Source of the DNA: an uncultured Eubacteriales bacterium
GTDB lineage: Bacteria; Bacillota; Clostridia; Oscillospirales; Oscillospiraceae
Length of the DNA: 55,914 bases
Reading direction: 5' to 3'
Assembly: GCA_900317375.1 (NCBI GenBank)
Contig: ONGJ01000023.1
Span: forward strand, 1-55,914
The notes beneath the pieces were generated by a model that searched no databases, had not been told where the DNA came from, and saw nothing but the letters and a program-made list of their open reading frames with translations. Within the stretch, counting starts at the first letter, position 1. Each line of letters opens with the position of its first letter. Made by a program: the position numbers and the translations under genes. Positions 41,627 to 48,914 of the stretch are shown in pieces.

Positions 41627-42895
41627 TTATTCGGCCATGTCGATGGCGAGCTGGAGCTGGTCAACAAAGCCCTGCGCATCAACCTCACCGAGAACCAGAG
41701 CGGAGACCGCGGCGGGGAACTCGGTGGAGACGGCGGTCGGGAAGGCACCATTCACGTGGAGGATGGTGAACTCGGCATTGTTGGCAACTTCCGTCAGCTT
41801 CTGGGAGATCAGGTTGGTATCGGGGGACGGTTCATACTTCACAAAGAACATCGCGCCGGAAGAGAGGGCGAGCTCGGAAACGTGCTGAGGATCGGTGAGG
41901 TACTTGAGGAACTTTACAACGGCAGCTTCCTTAGCGGGATCGTCCTGCTTGGCAGCGGCCAGGAAAGCCTGGACGGTGGTGACAAGACCGCCTTCGCCCT
42001 TGCCGCCTTCGTAGGTCGGGTTCAGAGCAACTTCGCAGTCGTCAGCGAGAAGAACGCCGTCAACAGCATTGTCTTCCTTGTAGAGGTTGGCAACCCACCA
42101 CGGACCGTTCAGATAGATAGCGGTGTCGCGGGCGAGCCAGTGGCCGTTCACGTCACCGGCACCGGCGGAGATGGCGCCTTCAAAGGTGTAGTCGTACATG
42201 GCCTTGAGGACTTCGGCAGCCTGAACAAAGGCAGGATCCTGCAGACCGTTGGCATAAACGTCCTTGCCGCCGATGGCCTCGACAATCAGAGAGTACCAGA
42301 GCATGGAGGACCAGGCATTCTCGCCGGCCATCTGACCCATGGCATTGTAGCCCTTCGCCTTGGCGTCTTCGCAGAACTGGAAGAACTCATCATAGGTGGC
42401 GGGGAAATGATCCCAGCCGATGTCGGCAAAGATCTTGGTGTTGTAGATCGGGGTGAAGATTGCGGACTCAAAGGGGAGAGCATAGACCTTTCCGTCAACG
42501 CTCCATGCATCAAAGGCGCCGTCGGCGAAATCCTTGCCCCAGCCTTCCTCAAGATACGGGGTCAGATCCATGAACTTGCCGGCTTCGGAGTAGCCCTTGA
42601 TATCATAGGTGGTATCCATGATGCAGAGGTCGGGCGTTGCACCGGTGGTGATGGTGGTGCGCAGCTTGTCGCGGGCGGCCTGATAGTCGCTCTGCTCCTC
42701 GACAACGACCTTGATGGAGCCGGCGTTCTCAGCATTGAAGTTTTCAATCAGCTGAGCCATGTAGGGGGCCTTGGAGTCGGTGCCGACCCAGACGCTGGGG
42801 AAGTTGATGATGATCTCATCGTTTGCGGCATAAGCGGGAACCGCCAGCGCGACGATCATGATCATCACAAGCAGCAGGGAAAGTAGCTTTTTCAT
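41627..42895 (-). CDS. Extracellular sugar-binding protein of ABC importer
   Basis: The 422-residue CUT1 solute-binding protein (family 1) carries a signal peptide (MKKLLSLLLVMIMIVALAVP, then AYA before AND). Sequences such as TTGATPDLCIMDTTYDIKGYSEAGKFMDLTPYLE and WSVDGKVYALPFE are typical. It has no lipobox cysteine, so it is predicted to be cut by signal peptidase I rather than anchored as a lipoprotein. That is unusual for a monoderm ABC receptor. It is the first gene of the importer/sulfoquinovosidase operon. GAAGGAG precedes the ATG. SQ or sulfoquinovosyl glycerol is the inferred ligand. Confidence 0.88.
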   Translation of the reverse strand: MKKLLSLLLVMIMIVALAVPAYAANDEIIINFPSVWVGTDSKAPYMAQLIENFNAENAGSIKVVVEEQSDYQAARDKLRTTITTGATPDLCIMDTTYDIKGYSEAGKFMDLTPYLEEGWGKDFADGAFDAWSVDGKVYALPFESAIFTPIYNTKIFADIGWDHFPATYDEFFQFCEDAKAKGYNAMGQMAGENAWSSMLWYSLIVEAIGGKDVYANGLQDPAFVQAAEVLKAMYDYTFEGAISAGAGDVNGHWLARDTAIYLNGPWWVANLYKEDNAVDGVLLADDCEVALNPTYEGGKGEGGLVTTVQAFLAAAKQDDPAKEAAVVKFLKYLTDPQHVSELALSSGAMFFVKYEPSPDTNLISQKLTEVANNAEFTILHVNGAFPTAVSTEFPAAVSALVLGEVDAQGFVDQLQLAIDMAE

Positions 42896-42938
42896 GTTTG
42901 TTCTCCTTCTTTTTGTTTTTCATTAATTACCTTTATTT

Positions 42939-42959
42939 TTAATTAACAAAGTTAATTAA
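42939..42959. promoter_or_regulatory. Palindromic operator (perfect copy) of the sulfoquinovose locus
   Basis: TTAATTAAC, AAA, GTTAATTAA is a perfect 9-3-9 inverted repeat in the leader of the binding-protein gene. Imperfect copies lie at 45078-45098 and 45192-45212. The ROK regulator encoded at 49842 is the likely ligand-sensing repressor. Confidence 0.75.
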
Positions 42960-42995
42960 TTTCGCCTAAAAGGAAGGCCTGTCGGCTACAGTCAT

Positions 42996-43024
42996 ATTAT
43001 AGCCCGTAAAAATCGGTTTGTAAA
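42996..43024 (-). promoter_or_regulatory. Promoter of the importer / sulfoquinovosidase operon
   Basis: TTTACA (43024-43019), a 17-nt spacer and TATAAT (43001-42996) lie on the minus strand. The operator sits 37-57 nt downstream of the -10, consistent with a roadblock. Confidence 0.8.
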
Positions 43025-43083
43025 GAAAAGGGTTCCCGTCAGAAAGCACAATTATTTAACGCTGTTTCTGTGCAAGTTGCCTG

Positions 43084-43713
43084 CTACTCGTTGTACCATG
43101 CGTCGACGGAAGCGTTATCGGTTTCCGGCTGGAAGAGGCGAAAGACAGGCTCGATCGTCAGACTCATGAGAAGACAGACCGCGGCGGGCAGAAGGGGGAA
43201 AATCTGAGGCAGCAGCCAGGAGATCAGCAGGAAGCCCGCCAGCTCGGCCGCCAGCAGGACGCTGCGACCGAAATAGCGCAGGGTCAGCCAGCCGGTGAAC
43301 TTCAGCGTGCCGGTTACGCTGTTTTCAAAGCGCGAAATATAGGCAAAGACCCAGGGAAAGAAGAGCAGCGGCGGTACAAAGAACAGGCGGCTCAGACTGT
43401 ACAGCACCGTGCCGGGGCCGTAGCCCATGCGGCCGAAGGCGTAGGCGTCTGCCGCGCCGATGCCGAACCAGAGCAGAAACAGCAGCCAGATCAGAGTGGC
43501 CGTGCGGAAGTTGGAGCGAAAGCCGTGAAAAAAGGTCGGCGCGACGCGGCCGCGATTGTGGCGGATGCACTTCATGACCGTATAGTACAGGGCGGTGGTC
43601 GAGGCGCCCAGCGTCAGCACCGGCAGCGAGCACAGAAGCCAGAGAAGCCCGGCGAAGATCAGGTCGATCAGACCGGAGAGAACCTCGGAAAGGCGCGAGA
43701 ACTTCCCTTTCAT
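43084..43713 (-). CDS. YesL-family (DUF624) membrane protein
   Basis: A 209-residue protein with about five membrane spans. It starts with SGLIDLIFAGLLWLLCSLPVLTLGASTTALYYTVMK, the DUF624/YesL signature. YesL-like genes accompany CUT1 sugar importers in Bacillota; the biochemical role is unknown. It follows the FucI-like isomerase gene by 5 nt and so belongs to that operon. Confidence 0.78.
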   Translation of the reverse strand: MKGKFSRLSEVLSGLIDLIFAGLLWLLCSLPVLTLGASTTALYYTVMKCIRHNRGRVAPTFFHGFRSNFRTATLIWLLFLLWFGIGAADAYAFGRMGYGPGTVLYSLSRLFFVPPLLFFPWVFAYISRFENSVTGTLKFTGWLTLRYFGRSVLLAAELAGFLLISWLLPQIFPLLPAAVCLLMSLTIEPVFRLFQPETDNASVDAWYNE

Positions 43714-43718
43714 CGGAC

Positions 43719-45056
43719 TCAGTAATTGTAAACCTCAAAACCGAAGAATTCGGCCAGGGCCTCCAGAGTGTCACCGTGACGGCCCTTCATGACGACAAAG
43801 TGCGGCTCAAAGCCGTCGAGGACGCTCTGCTCGACAACGGAGCGGCTGTCGGAGTCGGTCTTTACGACGATGGAGGTGCCGATAAACTGCTTCGGCTTAT
43901 CCAGCGCCTCGCCCTCACAGATGAAGAAGCGGAAACTGCCGTCCGGCTCGCGGCCGATGCGGAAGACCGTGGCCTCCGGGAAGGCTTCGCAGCCGAAATC
44001 CATGGCAGGGCCGATCTTGCGGTTCGGATGCACGCCGACCGTTGCACCGGTGTCTCTGCGGGCAAGCGAACAGGCCGCGGCGCCGCAGTGCCAGAAGGTG
44101 ACGGTGTTTTCCTCTTCGTCCAGAGAAACCGGGTCGCCGAAGAAGACCGGTTCGCCGGAGAGCTGCATGCCGATCCACATGGAAAGGGCGCCGTAGATAT
44201 CGGCCTCGCAGGCGGAGGCAACGCCCTCATCGTTCAGCAGGCTCAGCACCGTGCAGACGGGGGTACCGAAGGCGGTGAAGAAATCCGGCCAGCAGCGCGA
44301 GGCAAGGGCCCCGATGTTGTGCGAGCGGACATAGTCGGTATAGGCCTTGTACAGACGGGCGTGGTCGTTCCGGTTCTTTTCGGGCGTGGCGGAAAGACCG
44401 CAGACAGCCCGGTCGGTACGCGAAAGGTACTCGGCGCATTCTTCTTCGGTATAGGCTTTGGCCATGTCGATCAGCTCACGCGCCTCAACGGCCTCGAGCT
44501 CGACACCGAAAACGTTCATCAGCTCGCTGTCCAGCGCGCGGCCGAAGCCGAAGCCCTGGGGCGTATGGCCGACAGCGGCCATTTTCAGCGCCTTCATGCC
44601 GGCCTTCAGACGGGCAGCCGCTGTGCAGGCTTTCACCATCGAGACAACGGCTTCCTCTTCCGGCGCACCGAAGCAATAGAGGAAGGGACGCTCGTCAAAG
44701 GCACGCAGGGTGTTCGCGGCGGAATAGGCGCCTGTCAGCGAGTTCAGACGCAGCCGCCCGCCGTCGATGACCGGCTCGCGCAGGGTCCAGAGCAGCAGCG
44801 GGCAGTCAAAGCGCCGCAGCACCTCGGACATGTAGGCGGCGTTGGCGAAGGTCAGATTCTGAAAGACGATGAAGTCGGGATGCTTGTCTGCAAGGTAGGC
44901 GCGCAGACTGTCAATACTGAGCAGCATCTCCTCCGGGCAGACGAAATCCGCATTCACGCTGCGCAGCATGCTGACAGAGCGGTCAAACTGATCCTGCGCG
45001 CTTTCAAGGTGGAAGGTGGGAACGCCCACCGGAATATAGACAGGGCAAAAGCTCAT
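43719..45056 (-). CDS. FucI/AraA-like sugar isomerase, candidate sulfoquinovose isomerase
   Basis: A 445-residue protein of the L-fucose/L-arabinose isomerase-like superfamily. It has an N-terminal Rossmann-type half (FIVFQNLTFANAAYMSEVLRRFDCPLLLWTL) and a C-terminal FucI-type half (ASACEADIYGALSMWIGM, where the glutamate-aspartate pair would bind the metal; TFWHCGAAACSLA). Aldose-ketose isomerisation is the family reaction. In this locus the open step is SQ to 6-deoxy-6-sulfofructose. An alternative is that it acts on the glycosidic aglycone sugar. The start at 45056 follows CGGAGGTG; the frame reaches 45125. It is divergent from the transketolase operon and shares the operator region. Confidence 0.7.
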   Translation of the reverse strand: MSFCPVYIPVGVPTFHLESAQDQFDRSVSMLRSVNADFVCPEEMLLSIDSLRAYLADKHPDFIVFQNLTFANAAYMSEVLRRFDCPLLLWTLREPVIDGGRLRLNSLTGAYSAANTLRAFDERPFLYCFGAPEEEAVVSMVKACTAAARLKAGMKALKMAAVGHTPQGFGFGRALDSELMNVFGVELEAVEARELIDMAKAYTEEECAEYLSRTDRAVCGLSATPEKNRNDHARLYKAYTDYVRSHNIGALASRCWPDFFTAFGTPVCTVLSLLNDEGVASACEADIYGALSMWIGMQLSGEPVFFGDPVSLDEEENTVTFWHCGAAACSLARRDTGATVGVHPNRKIGPAMDFGCEAFPEATVFRIGREPDGSFRFFICEGEALDKPKQFIGTSIVVKTDSDSRSVVEQSVLDGFEPHFVVMKGRHGDTLEALAEFFGFEVYNY

Positions 45057-45077
45057 GAGAGCACCTCCGTAAAAACA

Positions 45078-45098
45078 TTGATTAACACTGTGAAATAT
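45078..45098. promoter_or_regulatory. Operator at the FucI-like isomerase promoter
   Basis: TTGATTAAC, ACT, GTGAAATAT matches the perfect palindrome at 42939-42959 at 8 of 9 and 6 of 9 positions in its two halves. It overlaps the -10 and transcription start of the minus-strand promoter. Confidence 0.6.
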
Positions 45099-45125
45099 AA
45101 TACTCATCCGTCCGCACAATGTCAA
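45097..45125 (-). promoter_or_regulatory. Promoter of the isomerase / YesL operon
   Basis: TTGACA (45125-45120), a 17-nt spacer and TATTAT (45102-45097) lie on the minus strand, followed at once by an operator copy. Confidence 0.82.
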
Positions 45126-45157
45126 GAACTATTTTCGCGTAAAAATGAAAATAATGA

Positions 45158-45186
45158 TTGACAAAAAGGGGAATCAGCAGTACACT
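45158..45186 (+). promoter_or_regulatory. Promoter of the transketolase operon
   Basis: TTGACA (45158-45163), a 17-nt spacer and TACACT (45181-45186) are followed 5 nt later by an operator copy. Confidence 0.75.
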
Positions 45187-45191
45187 GCTAA

Positions 45192-45212
45192 TTGCTTAAT
45201 AGCTTTAATTAA
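45192..45212. promoter_or_regulatory. Operator at the transketolase promoter
   Basis: TTGCTTAAT, AGC, TTTAATTAA matches the perfect palindrome at 6 of 9 and 8 of 9 positions. It covers the expected transcription start. Confidence 0.55.
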
Positions 45213-45277
45213 ATGATACGCCAAAGGCAGATACGCAAGCAGAAGAACCCTGGCGGTCAGAAGAGGAGGAAAGCAAA

Positions 45278-46105
45278 TTGGACTACAATCTGAAGGAAGT
45301 CTGCAAGGATATCCGCTGTGATATCATGACCTGCATCGGGCATCTCGGCGTCGGGCACATCGGCGGCTGCCTGTCCGTGGTGGAGGCCCTTGCCGTTCTG
45401 TATTTTAAGGAGATGAACATCGACCCGAAGCAGCCCCGGATGGCGGGAAGAGACCGCTTCATCTGCTCGAAGGGTCACGCGGGCCCCGCCGTCTATGCGA
45501 CGCTGGCCAACCGCGGCTACTTTGACAAGAAAGAGCTGCTCACCCTGAACCAGGGCGGGACGAACCTGCCGTCCCACTGCGACATGAACCGCACGGTCGG
45601 CATCGACATGACCACCGGTTCTCTCGGTCAGGGCTTCAGCTGCGCAGTCGGCGTGGCGCTGGGCTCGAAGCTGGAGAAGGACGGCGCAACGATCTATGCG
45701 ATGATCGGCGACGGCGAGAGCCAGGAGGGCCAGATCTGGGAGGCGGCCATGTTCGCCGCAGCGAAGAAGCTGGACAACCTGATTGCATTTACCGATTATA
45801 ATAAGCAGCAGATCGACGGCACGGTCGCCGAAGTGAACGACATTGCCCCGCTCGGCGACAAGTGGGCCGCCTTCGGGTGGAACGTCATCGACGTCGAGGA
45901 CGGCAATGACGTCGAGCAGGTTGCAGCGGCTGTCGAGCACGCAAAGCTCGGCCGCGACAGCGGCAAGCCCACGATGATTATTCTCAACACCCTGAAGGGC
46001 TGCGGCGTGAAGTGGATTGAGGAGCTCGGCTCCGGCAACCACAACTGCCCGGTCAGCGAAGAGCAGGCCGAAGCCGCCATCCGGGAAATCAGAGGGGAGG
46101 ACTGA
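45278..46105 (+). CDS. sqwG: Transketolase N-terminal subunit, candidate sulfofructose transketolase
   Basis: The 275-residue thiamine-diphosphate (PP) half of a split transketolase has the ThDP/Mg motif GDGESQEGQIWEA...N in IGDGESQE and TDYNKQQIDG, plus catalytic histidines in CIGHLGVGHIGGCLS and SKGHAGP. In the sulfo-TK pathway known from Clostridium (SqwGH), the two-subunit enzyme cleaves 6-deoxy-6-sulfofructose, passing a ketol to glyceraldehyde 3-phosphate. Assignment rests on the co-encoded sulfoquinovosidase and reductase; sequence alone cannot tell it from an ordinary split transketolase. The start is TTG at 45278 with GAGGAGGAAAG upstream. Confidence 0.8.
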   Translation: MDYNLKEVCKDIRCDIMTCIGHLGVGHIGGCLSVVEALAVLYFKEMNIDPKQPRMAGRDRFICSKGHAGPAVYATLANRGYFDKKELLTLNQGGTNLPSHCDMNRTVGIDMTTGSLGQGFSCAVGVALGSKLEKDGATIYAMIGDGESQEGQIWEAAMFAAAKKLDNLIAFTDYNKQQIDGTVAEVNDIAPLGDKWAAFGWNVIDVEDGNDVEQVAAAVEHAKLGRDSGKPTMIILNTLKGCGVKWIEELGSGNHNCPVSEEQAEAAIREIRGED

Positions 46106-46109
46106 AACC

Positions 46110-47033
46110 ATGGAAATGAGAGCTGTTTATGCCGCATGCCTTGCGGAATTGATGGAAAAAGACAGACACGTCGTGATTCTGGACGCGGACCTGGGCAAGG
46201 CCAGCGGAACCCTGAGCCTGCGCAAGAAGTTCCCCGAGCAGAGCTTTGACTGCGGTGTTGCCGAGCAGAACATGGCCTCGATCGCGGCCGGCCTTTCCAG
46301 CTATGGCTTCAAGCCATGGATCGAGAGCTTCACCCCCTTTGCCACGCGCCGCATCTGCGACCAGATGGCGATTTCGATCTCCTATGCCAAGCGCAACGTC
46401 AAGATCGTCGGCACCGACCCCGGCATTGCGGCCGAGCTCAACGGCGGCACCCACATGAGCATGGAGGACATCGGCGTGGTTCGCTCGATCCCCGGCATGG
46501 TCATTTTCGAGCCGGTCGACGAGGTGCAGCTGCGTGCGGCCATGCCCGTGCTGAACGACTATGACGGCCCCGTGTACGTCCGCCTGTTCCGCAAGGAGCA
46601 GCCCGTTGTGTTCCCCGAGAACTATCAGTTCGACCTCTTCAAGGCCGACGTCATGAAGGAAGGCAGGGACCTGAGCATCTTCGTCAGCGGCATGATGACC
46701 AAGGACGTCCTCGATGCTGCCGAAGAGCTGAAGGCAGAGGGCATTGACGCAGAGGTCATCAACGTCCACACCATCAAGCCCATCGACCGCGAGACCGTTA
46801 TCGCCTCGGCCCGCAAGACCGGCGCCGTGCTGACCGTGGAGAACCACAACGTCATCGGCGGTCTGCAGTCGGCCGTGCTGGAAGCACTGGCGGAGGAAAA
46901 GATCCCCGTATGCGCCGTCGGCGTCCAGGACCGCTTCGGCGAGGTCGGCAAGCTGCCGTACCTGCGCAAGGCCGTGGGTCTGACGAAGGAGAACATCCTC
47001 GCCACCGCGAAAAAGGCAGTCAGCCTGAAATAA
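46110..47033 (+). CDS. sqwH: Transketolase C-terminal subunit, candidate sulfofructose transketolase
   Basis: The 307-residue pyrimidine-binding half includes DADLGKASGTLSLRKKFPEQSFDCGVAEQNMASIAAGLSSYGF with the conserved ThDP-activating glutamate in AEQNM, and a C-terminal transketolase domain (VENHNVIGGLQSAVLE). It must pair with the N-terminal subunit encoded 4 nt upstream. ATG 46110 follows AGGGGAGG. Predicted reaction: two successive ketol transfers (from sulfofructose, then sulfoerythrulose) to glyceraldehyde 3-phosphate, giving xylulose 5-phosphate and finally sulfolactaldehyde. Confidence 0.8.
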   Translation: MEMRAVYAACLAELMEKDRHVVILDADLGKASGTLSLRKKFPEQSFDCGVAEQNMASIAAGLSSYGFKPWIESFTPFATRRICDQMAISISYAKRNVKIVGTDPGIAAELNGGTHMSMEDIGVVRSIPGMVIFEPVDEVQLRAAMPVLNDYDGPVYVRLFRKEQPVVFPENYQFDLFKADVMKEGRDLSIFVSGMMTKDVLDAAEELKAEGIDAEVINVHTIKPIDRETVIASARKTGAVLTVENHNVIGGLQSAVLEALAEEKIPVCAVGVQDRFGEVGKLPYLRKAVGLTKENILATAKKAVSLK

Positions 47034-47337
47034 TCAGGAATCCCAACAAGAAAAAAGGTTAATCAGGATTACAGAACCTCCCTCTCAGTTTAAGCGGCCG
47101 CAGTACCTTCGTCAGGGGGACTACCTTCCCTTGCCGCGCACGGAATCAGCTTCCGGGGAGCGCCCGACTACAGATTGCTGCAGTTGCGCGGAAGGATCAG
47201 TTTCCTCTCGCACGAAGTCTGTACCGCCGCGCATATCATGATTGAAATAAAGCAGGGCCTGGTTTTCCGATTAACGCTGAAGAAAATAACAAACAGGGGC
47301 GGTTTCTGCCGCCCCATCTTAATGGAGGAAAACAGAA
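47034..47337 (+). promoter_or_regulatory. 304-nt intergenic region inside the sulfoquinovose operon
   Basis: No gene is seen. Near the right end a GGGGCGG / CCGCCCC hairpin (47296-47315) stands just before the ribosome site of the RpiB-like gene. A weak operator-like GATTAACGCTG occurs at 47269-47279. No clear promoter was found; the hairpin may be a processing site that sets the ratio of the downstream genes. Confidence 0.4.
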
Positions 47338-47814
47338 ATGAAGATTGCGATCGGCAGCGACAAATCCGGTTTTTCGGCAAAAGAAGCCATCAAGGCCTGG
47401 CTCACGGAAGCCGGCGTGGAATTTGACGACCTGGGTACCACGGACCTCGAGCAGGTTCACCCCTACTATCAGGTGGCGAGTGAAGTCGCCCCCCTGGTAC
47501 AGAACGGCAGCTACGACAAGGCCGTTCTGATCTGCGGCACCGGCGCCGGCATGAGCGTCGTTGCAAACAAGTACAAGGGCGTCTATGCTGTTGCCTGCGA
47601 AGGCGTGTACTCTGCCAAGATGGCCCGCGCCATCAACAACGCCAATGTCCTCTGCATGGGCGGCTGGATCGTCGGACCGGAAATGGCCGTCGAGATGGTC
47701 AAGACCTTCCTGAACACCGACTGGTGCCAGGATCTGGAAGACTGGCGCGCGGTCAACATGCACAAGTTTGCCGCCAAGGTCGACGAAATCGAGGCGAACA
47801 TCTATGGGGCGTGA
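47338..47814 (+). CDS. RpiB/LacAB-like isomerase, candidate sulfoerythrose isomerase
   Basis: The 158-residue RpiB-fold protein has the catalytic cysteine loop ICGTGAGMSVVANK (C66) and NNANVLCMGGWIVG. In phosphosugar RpiB the N-terminal motif is GCDHAG or GCDHVG; here it is GSDKSG, and the arginines near the C-terminus that hold the phosphate are not conserved. This fits a different anionic substrate. In the sulfo-TK scheme an RpiB-like enzyme isomerises 4-deoxy-4-sulfoerythrose to the erythrulose, and possibly SQ too. TGGAGGAAAAC precedes the ATG, and the gene overlaps the reductase gene by 11 nt. Confidence 0.78.
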   Translation: MKIAIGSDKSGFSAKEAIKAWLTEAGVEFDDLGTTDLEQVHPYYQVASEVAPLVQNGSYDKAVLICGTGAGMSVVANKYKGVYAVACEGVYSAKMARAINNANVLCMGGWIVGPEMAVEMVKTFLNTDWCQDLEDWRAVNMHKFAAKVDEIEANIYGA

Positions 47815-48901
47815 GTTTGTCTATACCCAGCCGGTCAAGATCATCTTCGGCGAAGGCAAGTTTGCGCTGCTCGGCAGCCTGCTGGAGGAGCTCGGCGTCT
47901 CAAAGTGCGTGATCGCCTGCGGCAGGCACTTTGCCCCCACTGCCCTGCAGATGCAGGAGAAGGACAGCCGCATCGCGGCCGTCTTCGGCGGCGTGGAGCA
48001 GAACCCCCAGCTCTCCGGGGCGATCGAGACGGCCCGCCTGGCCCGTGAGGTGAAGGCAGACGCCGTTGTGGGCGTCGGCGGCGGCAGCGCCATTGACACC
48101 GCAAAGTTTGCCGCGGCGATCGCTCTCGGCGACCGGGACGCGGAGGACTATTACCGCGGGAAGGTGCCCTTCCCCTCTGAGCGCCTGACAATTGTTGCCG
48201 TGCCGACTACCGCCGGTACCGGCAGCGAGGTGACCCAGGTTTCGGTCATGAGCCACGGCACGGAAAAGCGCACCATCAACAACCCGGTCTTCATGCCGAA
48301 GGCTGCCATCGTCGACCCGGTCCTCAGCAGCACGGTACCCCCGCGCACAACCATGAATACCGGTCTGGATGCGCTGGCCCATGCCCTGGAGGGTTACTGG
48401 AGCAAGAATCATCAGCCGATCTCGGACCTGATGGCGATCGAGGCAGTCCGCCTCGTGCTCGAAAACCTCGAGACCGCCTGGCGCGACGGCGGCAACATGG
48501 AGGCGCGCTCGAACATGGCCTTTGCCTCTCTCCTCGGCGGCCTGAGCTTTGCCCTGCCGAAGACTGCCGGCAGCCACGCCTGCAGCTATCCGCTGTCCGA
48601 GGACTATCATCTGCCTCACGGCGAGGCCTGTGCCTTTACGCTGGACAGCTTTGTGCGCATCAACGCCGATGAGCGTCTGGAAGAGCTCTGCCGCCGCGTC
48701 GGTCTGAAGGACACGGAAGAGCTTGCAGCGCGCATCGCGGCTTTGAAGGAGCTGGGCGGCCTGAGAAAGACGCTTTCAGACCTCGGCGAGGTAGACCTCG
48801 ACAAGCTGGCGCACGACTGTGCCGTACACGGCCTGATGCAGAACAACCCCGTCCCGATGGACGAGGCAAAGCTGCGCAGCATGTTCCTGAACCTGAAGTA
48901 A
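47804..48901 (+). CDS. Iron-type alcohol dehydrogenase, candidate sulfolactaldehyde reductase
   Basis: The 365-residue group III alcohol dehydrogenase has the nucleotide-binding VVGVGGGSAIDTAK and PTTAGTGSEVT. The metal ligands appear in GLDALAHALEGY (Asp and His), GSHACSYPL and LPHGEA. In SQ fermentation an NADH-dependent reductase turns 3-sulfolactaldehyde into 2,3-dihydroxypropane-1-sulfonate (DHPS), regenerating NAD+; SqwF plays this part in the Clostridium sulfo-TK pathway. Its coupling to the isomerase gene (11-nt overlap) supports that role. Substrate is inferred from context. Confidence 0.82.
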   Translation: MGREFVYTQPVKIIFGEGKFALLGSLLEELGVSKCVIACGRHFAPTALQMQEKDSRIAAVFGGVEQNPQLSGAIETARLAREVKADAVVGVGGGSAIDTAKFAAAIALGDRDAEDYYRGKVPFPSERLTIVAVPTTAGTGSEVTQVSVMSHGTEKRTINNPVFMPKAAIVDPVLSSTVPPRTTMNTGLDALAHALEGYWSKNHQPISDLMAIEAVRLVLENLETAWRDGGNMEARSNMAFASLLGGLSFALPKTAGSHACSYPLSEDYHLPHGEACAFTLDSFVRINADERLEELCRRVGLKDTEELAARIAALKELGGLRKTLSDLGEVDLDKLAHDCAVHGLMQNNPVPMDEAKLRSMFLNLK

Positions 48902-48914
48902 AGGAAATTCTGTC

